Source: Smittia aterrima
Lineage: Eukaryota > Arthropoda > Insecta > Diptera > Chironomidae
Assembly (NCBI GenBank): GCA_033063855.1
Contig: CP093831.1
Coordinates: 26,040,001-26,104,000, forward strand
Length of the DNA: 64,000 nucleotides
Reading direction: 5' to 3'
How positions within the stretch are numbered: the stretch's first letter is position 1; every line of letters starts with the position of its first letter. A model generated the notes under the pieces. The model worked only from the letters and a program-made list of their open reading frames with translations. It was not told where the DNA came from and made no database searches. Positions 55,559 to 64,000 of this stretch are shown here, in pieces. The translations under genes were made by a program, and so were the position numbers.

Positions 55559-56653
55559 TCAAGGCTGTGGAGCGATTTTCAACAATTCTTCGTAAACTCG
55601 ACGAGCATCGATCAATTTCTTCAAGGTTTCGGGTCGATCCATAAACTCGTTAGGCACATCGTCTGGAAATTTTCCGAATATGAGTTGAAATGCTTTCACT
55701 TTCAGCAGTTGAGATGAGAAGCAATGAGCGAACAAGTAATTTATCCAAGCATTCGATTCGTTAATCTGTTCGCCAATAACTTTCTCGTAAAACGATTTCA
55801 TGATGGGAACTTTGAATTTGTTAGCAATATCGAAGTTTTCTTTTGCGTTTCCATCTGTCGAGATCTCGTTCTTGTAAATGAATTTGAGCAAAGCCTCGAC
55901 TGAGCTTGCACTGAAGTCTGGAATATTTATTTCCGTTGCTTCGTTATCATCAAAGATATCAGCGAACACGTCGTTTTTCATTGCCAAAATCGTTTTGTGA
56001 ACTGTGAATTTCCTTTCTCCGGCGATGATCGTGAGATCAGAAAACTTTTCGGAACGAAACATTTCTTTGAGTAGTGAATTAGCATCCAGGGGATCAGGTG
56101 GAGGAGCTGGTCTCTTGAACTTCCTGTCGATCATCCTCATCATATCTTCAAAAGACTTTAATGAACCACAGCTTGATTCAATGCGAATTTTGTTTCTGCT
56201 TTCTTCAATGCTCATTATGAGATCTTCTCTTCCTTGCAAAGGTTTTAAAAGTTTTGATGATGCGAACTCGATTTTGTTGTCGCAGAATGCAAAAATTCGT
56301 AAATTTGTCATATCTGTGAACAAATCGTCCGGCAATGATGTCAATTCACAATTTCGAATACGAAAACTAATAAGTTTGTCGAGTCCTTTCAAATCTTTTC
56401 TCGAAATTTCTTTCAAGTCTCCGCCAACAATTTTCAAGTGGATGAGATTAGGAAAATGCTTTCCGAGACCTCGTGGAAAATAATTCACATTTGTTCTCCA
56501 GAACAAAACTCTAGTGACGTCTTTTTTACTTCTTCCTGCTACGTGATCTCCTTTAAATTCTTTAATCTTTTGATCCTTCTCGGTTATATTTGCAAACGTT
56601 ATGCAGCATTCGTAGCCTGCATACCTATTTTGATAGTTACAATTGATCTCCAT
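55559..56653 (-). CDS. LRR-BTB protein, copy 5 (intact)
   Basis: Single exon, 364 aa. LRR module (CNYQNRYAGYECCITFANIT, GRSKKDVTRVLFW, FPRGLGKHFPNLIHLKIVG, LTSLPDDLFTDMTNLRIFAF), short linker, BTB domain about 205-310 (FSDLTIIAGERKFTVHKTIL, LLKFIYKNEISTDGNA), tail (WINYLFAHCFSSQLLKVKAF, LKKLIDARRVYEELLKI). The end of the LRR domain is diverged from the other copies (SIEESRNKIRIESS in place of the NLxxNKSIDACFWPG block). Most divergent member; may be the oldest or under different selection. Confidence 0.88.
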   Translation of the reverse strand: MEINCNYQNRYAGYECCITFANITEKDQKIKEFKGDHVAGRSKKDVTRVLFWRTNVNYFPRGLGKHFPNLIHLKIVGGDLKEISRKDLKGLDKLISFRIRNCELTSLPDDLFTDMTNLRIFAFCDNKIEFASSKLLKPLQGREDLIMSIEESRNKIRIESSCGSLKSFEDMMRMIDRKFKRPAPPPDPLDANSLLKEMFRSEKFSDLTIIAGERKFTVHKTILAMKNDVFADIFDDNEATEINIPDFSASSVEALLKFIYKNEISTDGNAKENFDIANKFKVPIMKSFYEKVIGEQINESNAWINYLFAHCFSSQLLKVKAFQLIFGKFPDDVPNEFMDRPETLKKLIDARRVYEELLKIAPQP

Positions 56654-57230
56654 AACGAACTTAGATTCTAATTTATTTTCTCGAGAACCTTTAACTTTGA
56701 AATTCTGTGCAGAACTGAAGAAAATATTATTTCGTCAATGCATTCGCGTGCCAAAAGCGATTCGCTTTTATTTTTGTGGGTGTAATGAACGGTTCGTGTC
56801 CGCGAACCTAGTGATCTTGCTGATCAAGTAGAAGACAGAAATGAAGGAGTGAAACAAATTCTCAGCAATAAAACTTTAATAAATTGTTCATTTATGGCTT
56901 TTCACTCCGGCCCAAACAATTTTTTTTTCAAAAAATTGTCGGGCCCGGAGTATTGTTTTCGGTCAAGAAATAAAAAAATATAACCACCATTATATTTCAC
57001 TTTTCTCGACGTTTCATGGTGTTTAAAGCCAGAAAAACCAATAAAAAAACCTGTCCGGATTCGTGTGTGTGTGTGTGTGCGTATGTCTGTAAACACCATA
57101 ACTCTCGAACCAATGCAGCTAGCGCGCTCAAATTTGGTTTGCAACTTTGTATTGTTCCTCGGAGAAACCCTATTGAAAATGAGCACTCTAGCGCCTCCCC
57201 TTCTGGTACCTCCCATACACATGGTCTAAT

Positions 57231-57330
57231 AGTTATAAATAGTTATACATAGTTATACATAGTTATAAATAGTTATACATAGTTATAAATAGTTATACAT
57301 AGTTATAAATAGTTATAAATAGTTATAATA
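57231..57330. repeat. 10-bp tandem repeat
   Basis: Ten units of agttatanat (n = a or c), the two variants alternating irregularly; the last unit is agttataata. Confidence 0.9.
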
Positions 57331-57395
57331 ATGAATTGAGAGCTAGCGAGCTGGTCTTTTGTGTGCTGACTTGTAACAACTAGACTTGGCCATTA

Positions 57396-57512
57396 TCCGG
57401 ACAAAATAAAAATTGGATAATTGGATATTTATCCAGTATTTTTGTCCATTTTCCGGACAAAATAAAAATTGGATAATTGGATATTTATCCAGTATTTTGT
57501 CCATTATCCGGA
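57396..57512. repeat. 56-bp tandem duplication
   Basis: tccggacaaaataaaaattg ... gtccatt repeated with a 56-bp period (57397 and 57453), ending in a third partial unit at tccggataattttg. The unit is internally palindromic (ggataattggatatttatcc). Confidence 0.85.
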
Positions 57513-57566
57513 TAATTTTGAAACCCAAAAATAAGTTGGTTAAACTGTAAAAAAATGGGCCGGAGT

Positions 57567-57658
57567 TTAACCGGCGTATAGGTCGCGTAGCGACCGTCGC
57601 GGGTTGCGTGGTTGTGTCTTAGGCCGAAGGCCGGAGACATCCACCGTGCTCTCTAGTT
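57567..57658. other. GC-rich junction before satellite
   Basis: Contains perfect palindromes ggtcgcgtagcgacc (57582-57596) and ggccgaaggcc (about 57623). Much richer in G+C than anything nearby; probably the end of a different mobile element into which, or next to which, the satellite array starts. Confidence 0.45.
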
Positions 57659-60600
57659 CACCTTTGTATTTTAGTTGCAACTATAGACTAAAGCTTTAAA
57701 ATTAGACTTAGGAAGCATACTTCTGGAAATATTTCAAATTTTCATGCTCCAAGTGTCTTTTTTTAATTTTTTTTTCCAAGTGTCTTTTTTTTAACAAAAT
57801 CACTTCAAACTTGAAACTGATAGATTTTGTGAGGATGTCGTTCAAATTCACCTTTGTATTTTAGTTGCAACTATAGACTAAAGCTTTAAAATTAGACTTA
57901 GGAAGCATACTTCTGGAAATATTTCAAATTTTCATGCTCCAAGTGTCTTTTTTTAAATTTTTTTTCCAAGTGTCTTTTTTTTAACAAAATCACTTCAAAC
58001 TTGAAACTGATAGATTTTGTGAGGAGGTCGTTCAAATTCACCTTTGTATTTTAGTTGCAACTATAGACTAAAGCTTTAAAATTAGACTTAGGAAGCATAC
58101 TTCTGGAAATATTTCAAATTTTCATGCTCCAAGTGTCTTTTTTTAATTTTTTTTTCCAAGTGTCTTTTTTTTAACAAAATCACTTCAAACTTGAAACTGA
58201 TAGATTTTGTGAGGATGTCGTTCAAATTCACCTTTGTATTTTAGTTGCAACTATAGACTAAAGCTTTAAAATTAGACTTAGGAAGCATACTTCTGGAAAT
58301 ATTTCAAATTTTCATGCTCCAAGTGTCTTTTTTAAATTTTTTTTCCAAGTGTCTTTTTTTTAACAAAATCACTTCAAACTTGAAACTGATAGATTTTGTG
58401 AGGAGGTCGTTCAAATTCACCTTTGTATTTTAGTTGCAACTATAGACTAAAGCTTTAAAATTAGACTTAGGAAGCATACTTCTGGAAATATTTCAAATTT
58501 TCATGCTCCAAGTGTCTTTTTTTAAATTTTTTTTCCAAGTGTCTTTTTTTTTAACAAAATCACTTCAAACTTGAAACTGATAGATTTTGTGAGGATGTCG
58601 TTCAAATTCACCTTTGTATTTTAGTTGCAACTATAGACTAAAGCTTTAAAATTAGACTTAGGAAGCATACTTCTGGAAATATTTCAAATTTTCATGCTCC
58701 AAGTGTCTTTTTTTAAATTTTCCAAGTGTCTTTTTTTAACAAAATCACTTCAAACTTGAAACTGATAGATTTTGTGAGGATGTCGTTCAAATTCACCTTT
58801 GTATTTTAGTTGCAACTATAGACTAAAGCTTTAAAATTAGACTTAGGAAGCATACTTCTGGAAATATTTCAAATTTTCATGCTCCAAGTGTCTTTTTTTA
58901 ATTTTTTTTCTCCAAGTGTCTTTTTTTTAACAAAATCACTTCAAACTTGAAACTGATAGATTTTGTGAGGATGTCGTTCAAATTCACCTTTGTATTTTAG
59001 TTGCAACTATAGACTAAAGCTTTAAAATTAGACTTAGGAAGCATACTTCTGGAAATATTTCAAATTTTCATGCTCCAAGTGTCTTTTTTTAAAAAAATTT
59101 TCCAAGTGTCTTTTTTTTAACAAAATCACTTCAAACTTGAAACTGATAGATTTTGTGAGGATGTCGTTCAAATTCACCTTTGTATTTTAGTTGCAACTAT
59201 AGACTAAAGCTTTAAAATTAGACTTAGGAAGCATACTTCTGGAAATATTTCAAATTTTCATGCTCCAAGTGTCTTTTTTTAAATTTTTTTTCCAAGTGTC
59301 TTTTTTTTAACAAAATCACTTCAAACTTGAAACTGATAGATTTTGTGAGGATGTCGTTCAAATTCACCTTTGTATTTTAGTTGCAACTATAGACTAAAGC
59401 TTTAAAATTAGACTTAGGAAGCATACTTCTGGAAATATTTCAAATTTTCATGCTCCAAGTGTCTTTTTTTAAAAAAAATTTCCAAGTGTCTTTTTTTAAC
59501 AAAATCACTTCAAACTTGAAACTGATAGATTTTGTGAGGATGTCGTTCAAATTCACCTTTGTATTTTAGTTGCAACTATAGACTAAAGCTTTAAAATTAG
59601 ACTTAGGAAGCATACTTCTGGAAATATTTCAAATTTTCATGCTCCAAGTGTCTTTTTTTTAAAAAAATTTTCCAAGTGTCTTTTTTTTAACAAAATCACT
59701 TCAAACTTGAAACTGATAGATTTTGTGAGGATGTCGTTCAAATTCACCTTTGTATTTTAGTTGCAACTATAGACTAAAGCTTTAAAATTAGACTTAGGAA
59801 GCATACTTCTGGAAATATTTCAAATTTTCATGCTCCAAGTGTCTTTTTTTAATTTTTTTTTCCAAGTGTCTTTTTTTTAACAAAATCACTTCAAACTTGA
59901 AACTGATAGATTTTGTGAGGATGTCGTTCAAATTCACCTTTGTATTTTAGTTGCAACTATAGACTAAAGCTTTAAAATTAGACTTAGGAAGCATACTTCT
60001 GGAAATATTTCAAATTTTCATGCTCCAAGTGTCTTTTTTTAAAAAAAATTCCAAGTGTCTTTTTTTTTAACAAAATCACTTCAAACTTGAAAATCTATCA
60101 GATTGTGAGGATGTCGTTCAAATTCACCTTTGTATTTTAGTTGCAACTATAGACTAAAGCTTTAAAATTAGACTTAGGAAGCATACTTCTGGAAATATTT
60201 CAAATTTTCATGCTCCAAGTGTCTTTTTTTAAAAAAAATTTCCAAGTGTCTTTTTTTTAACAAAATCACTTCAAACTTGAAAATCTATCAGATTGTGAGG
60301 ATGTCGTTCAAATTCACCTTTGTATTTTAGTTGCAACTATAGACTAAAGCTTTAAAATTAGACTTAGGAAGCATACTTCTGGAAATATTTCAAATTTTCA
60401 TGCTCCAAGTGTCTTTTTTTAAAATTTTTTTCCAAGTGTCTTTTTTTTAACAAAATCACTTCAAACTTGAAACTGATAGATTTTGTGAGGATGTCGTTCA
60501 AATTCACCTTTGTATTTTAGTTGCAACTATAGACTAAAGCTTTAAAATTAGACTTAGGAAGCATACTTCTGGAAATATTTCAAATTTTCATGCTCCAAGT

Positions 60601-63600
60601 GTCTTTTTTTAAATTTTTTTTCCAAGTGTCTTTTTTTAACAAAATCACTTCAAACTTGAAACTGATAGATTTTGTGAGGATGTCGTTCAAATTCACCTTT
60701 GTATTTTAGTTGCAACTATAGACTAAAGCTTTAAAATTAGACTTAGGAAGCATACTTCTGGAAATATTTCAAATTTTCATGCTCCAAGTGTCTTTTTTTA
60801 AATTTTTTTTCCAAGTGTCTTTTTTTTAACAAAATCACTTCAAACTTGAAACTGATAGATTTTGTGAGGATGTCGTTCAAATTCACCTTTGTATTTTAGT
60901 TGCAACTATAGACTAAAGCTTTAAAATTAGACTTAGGAAGCATACTTCTGGAAATATTTCAAATTTTCATGCTCCAAGTGTCTTTTTTTAATTTTTTTTC
61001 CAAGTGTCTTTTTTTTAACAAAATCACTTCAAACTTGAAACTGATAGATTTTGTGAGGATGTCGTTCAAATTCACCTTTGTATTTTAGTTGCAACTATAG
61101 ACTAAAGCTTTAAAATTAGACTTAGGAAGCATACTTCTGGAAATATTTCAAATTTTCATGCTCCAAGTGTCTTTTTTTAAATTTTTTTTCCAAGTGTCTT
61201 TTTTTTAACAAAATCACTTCAAACTTGAAACTGATAGATTTTGTGAGGATGTCGTTCAAATTCACCTTTGTATTTTAGTTGCAACTATAGACTAAAGCTT
61301 TAAAATTAGACTTAGGAAGCATACTTCTGGAAATATTTCAAATTTTCATGCTCCAAGTGTCTTTTTTTAATTTTTTTTCCAAGTGTCTTTTTTTTAACAA
61401 AATCACTTCAAACTTGAAACTGATAGATTTTGTGAGGATGTCGTTCAAATTCACCTTTGTATTTTAGTTGCAACTATAGACTAAAGCTTTAAAATTAGAC
61501 TTAGGAAGCATACTTCTGGAAATATTTCAAATTTTCATGCTCCAAGTGTCTTTTTTTAAATTTTTTCCAAGTGTCTTTTTTAACAAAATCACTTCAAACT
61601 TGAAACTGATAGATTTTGTGAGGATGTCGTTCAAATTCACCTTTGTATTTTAGTTGCAACTATAGACTAAAGCTTTAAAATTAGACTTAGGAAGCATACT
61701 TCTGGAAATATTTCAAATTTTCATGCTCCAAGTGTCTTTTTTTTAAAAAAATTTTCAAGTGTCTTTTTTAACAAAATCACTTCAAACTTGAAACTGATAG
61801 ATTTTGTGAGGATGTCGTTCAAATTCACCTTTGTATTTTAGTTGCAACTATAGACTAAAGCTTTAAAATTAGACTTAGGAAGCATACTTCTGGAAATATT
61901 TCAAATTTTCATGCTCCAAGTGTCTTTTTTTAAATTTTTTTTCCAAGTGTCTTTTTTTAACAAAATCACTTCAAACTTGAAACTGATAGATTTTGTGAGG
62001 ATGTCGTTCAAATTCACCTTTGTATTTTAGTTGCAACTATAGACTAAAGCTTTAAAATTAGACTTAGGAAGCATACTTCTGGAAATATTTCAAATTTTCA
62101 TGCTCCAAGTGTCTTTTTTTAAATTTTTTTTCCAAGTGTCTTTTTTAACAAAATCACTTCAAACTTGAAACTGATAGATTTTGTGAGGATGTCGTTCAAA
62201 TTCACCTTTGTATTTTAGTTGCAACTATAGACTAAAGCTTTAAAATTAGACTTAGGAAGCATACTTCTGGAAATATTTCAAATTTTCATGCTCCAAGTGT
62301 CTTTTTATAAAAAAATTTTCCAAGTGTCTTTTTTTTAACAAAATCACTTCAAACTTGAAACTGATAGATTTTGTGAGGATGTCGTTCAAATTCACCTTTG
62401 TATTTTAGTTGCAACTATAGACTAAAGCTTTAAAATTAGACTTAGGAAGCATACTTCTGGAAATATTTCAAATTTTCATGCTCCAAGTGTCTTTTTTAAA
62501 AAAAAAATTTCCAAGTGTCTTTTTTTTAACAAAATCACTTCAAACTTGAAACTGATAGATTTTGTGAGGATGTCGTTCAAATTCACCTTTGTATTTTAGT
62601 TGCAACTATAGACTAAAGCTTTAAAATTAGACTTAGGAAGCATACTTCTGGAAATATTTCAAATTTTCATGCTCCAAGTGTCTTTTTTTAAATTTTTTTT
62701 CCAAGTGTCTTTTTTTTTAACAAAATCACTTCAAACTTGAAACTGATAGATTTTGTGAGGATGTCGTTCAAATTCACCTTTGTATTTTAGTTGCAACTAT
62801 AGACTAAAGCTTTAAAATTAGACTTAGGAAGCATACTTCTGGAAATATTTCAAATTTTCATGCTCCAAGTGTCTTTTTTTAAATTTTTTTTCCAAGTGTC
62901 TTTTTTTAACAAAATCACTTCAAACTTGAAACTGATAGATTTTGTGAGGATGTCGTTCAAATTCACCTTTGTATTTTAGTTGCAACTATAGACTAAAGCT
63001 TTAAAATTAGACTTAGGAAGCATACTTCTGGAAATATTTCAAATTTTCATGCTCCAAGTGTCTTTTTTTAAAAAAAATTCCAAGTGTCTTTTTTTTAACA
63101 AAATCACTTCAAACTTGAAACTGATAGATTTTGTGAGGATGTCGTTCAAATTCACCTTTGTATTTTAGTTGCAACTATAGACTAAAGCTTTAAAATTAGA
63201 CTTAGGAAGCATACTTCTGGAAATATTTCAAATTTTCATGCTCCAAGTGTCTTTTTTAAATTTTTTTTCCAAGTGTCTTTTTTTTAACAAAATCACTTCA
63301 AACTTGAAACTGATAGATTTTGTGAGGATGTCGTTCAAATTCACCTTTGTATTTTAGTTGCAACTATAGACTAAAGCTTTAAAATTAGACTTAGGAAGCA
63401 TACTTCTGGAAATATTTCAAATTTTCATGCTCCAAGTGTCTTTTTTTAAAAAAATTTCCAAGTGTCTTTTTTTTAACAAAATCACTTCAAACTTGAAACT
63501 GATAGATTTTGTGAGGATGTCGTTCAAATTCACCTTTGTATTTTAGTTGCAACTATAGACTAAAGCTTTAAAATTAGACTTAGGAAGCATACTTCTGGAA

Positions 63601-64000
63601 ATATTTCAAATTTTCATGCTCCAAGTGTCTTTTTTTAAATTTTTTTTCCAAGTGTCTTTTTTAACAAAATCACTTCAAACTTGAAACTGATAGATTTTGT
63701 GAGGATGTCGTTCAAATTCACCTTTGTATTTTAGTTGCAACTATAGATTGTGAGGATGTCGTTCAAATTCACCTTTGTATTTTAGTTGCAACTATAGACT
63801 AAAGCTTTAAAATTAGACTTAGGAAGCATACTTCTGGAAATATTTCAAATTTTCATGCTCCAAGTGTCTTTTTTTAAATTTTTTTTCCAAGTGTCTTTTT
63901 TTAACAAAATCACTTCAAACTTGAAACTGATAGATTTTGTGAGGATGTCGTTCAAATTCACCTTTGTATTTTAGTTGCAACTATAGACTAAAGCTTTAAA
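57659..64000. repeat. satellite DNA array, about 188-bp unit
   Basis: About 34 head-to-tail units of 184-194 bp, starting each time near cacctttgtattttagttgc and ending gaggatgtcgttcaaatt; the array continues past the window. Units are nearly identical except for the length of T/A runs between two copies of ccaagtgtcttttttt. The first units alternate gaggatg and gaggagg (sites 57833, 58023, 58213, 58402), hinting at a dimeric higher-order unit at the array edge. Two adjacent units carry a 9-bp inversion (60093-60101, 60283-60291). One unit is truncated at about 63745 and restarts at once. No ORF of interest. Likely heterochromatic or a dispersed satellite block. Confidence 0.97.

Larger units (their letters stand above)
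56904..57566. mobile_element. non-autonomous DNA element with actccggccca termini
   Basis: actccggccca at 56904-56914 is inverted at tgggccggagt (57556-57566). The left end itself is a near palindrome (56904 to about 56954, actccggccca ... gggcccggagt). The interior holds a GT-rich tract (57063-57080), a gcgcgctcaaatttggtttg block, and two tandem repeats. No transposase. Family not recognised. Confidence 0.6.

Noticed and set aside
56902..57252. ORFs on both strands in the foldback element
   Set aside because: Driven by the GT/AC repeat and lying between inverted termini; no transposase motif.
57659..64000. CRISPR-like array
   Set aside because: Units are contiguous, near identical and about 188 bp without unique spacers, in a eukaryotic genome; this is satellite DNA.

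Overview
The window looks like nuclear DNA of a dipteran insect, most likely a nematoceran such as a chironomid midge (inference). It is AT-rich, its introns are mostly about 50-70 bp with GT..AG ends, several promoters carry the arthropod initiator TCAGT, and it holds a recognisable even-skipped gene, an insect odorant receptor, a sugar-type gustatory receptor and a pacifastin-type inhibitor.

Layout. 1-18.7 kb: a tandem family of five DUF229 genes (sulfatase/alkaline-phosphatase-like, type II membrane proteins) on the + strand. Interleaved on the - strand are two GT49 (B4GAT1-like) glycosyltransferases and one GT31 (core 1 galactosyltransferase-like) gene. Together they form a lumenal glycan-modifying neighbourhood. 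20.2-38.9 kb: the even-skipped domain. eve (24.2-26.5 kb) sits between large non-coding flanks. The flanks carry a nearly identical inverted repeat (A at 20.2-22.0 kb, A' at 31.0-32.1 kb) and a nearly identical direct repeat (B at 23.7-24.1 kb, B' at 32.8-33.2 kb). Copy A contains a complete small pacifastin-like gene bracketed by a 38-bp direct repeat; A' has the empty site with one 38-bp copy. At 27.7 kb lies a single-exon gene with an internally duplicated KEN / CxxC-HxC module that I do not recognise. 38.9-43.1 kb: DHFR (-) and a C2H2 zinc-finger gene (+), divergent. 43.7-46.7 kb: a sugar gustatory receptor and a MATH-BTB gene, then a decayed BTB copy.

47.6-56.7 kb: a - strand cluster of five genes fusing an extracellular-style leucine-rich-repeat domain to a BTB domain. 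Two are intact and three are damaged in different ways. An odorant receptor with a frameshifted first exon, and an orphan second first exon, lie inside the cluster. 56.9-57.6 kb: a foldback element and short tandem repeats. 57.66-64.0 kb: a satellite array of about 34 units of about 188 bp that runs off the window end.

Five mobile or foldback candidates (3597-4061, 5007-5076, 11131-11442, 14094-14193, 56904-57566) are inferred from terminal inverted repeats only. Exon structures were built by hand from splice consensus, reading-frame continuity and paralogue comparison; no alignment or database search was run. Percent identities are by eye.
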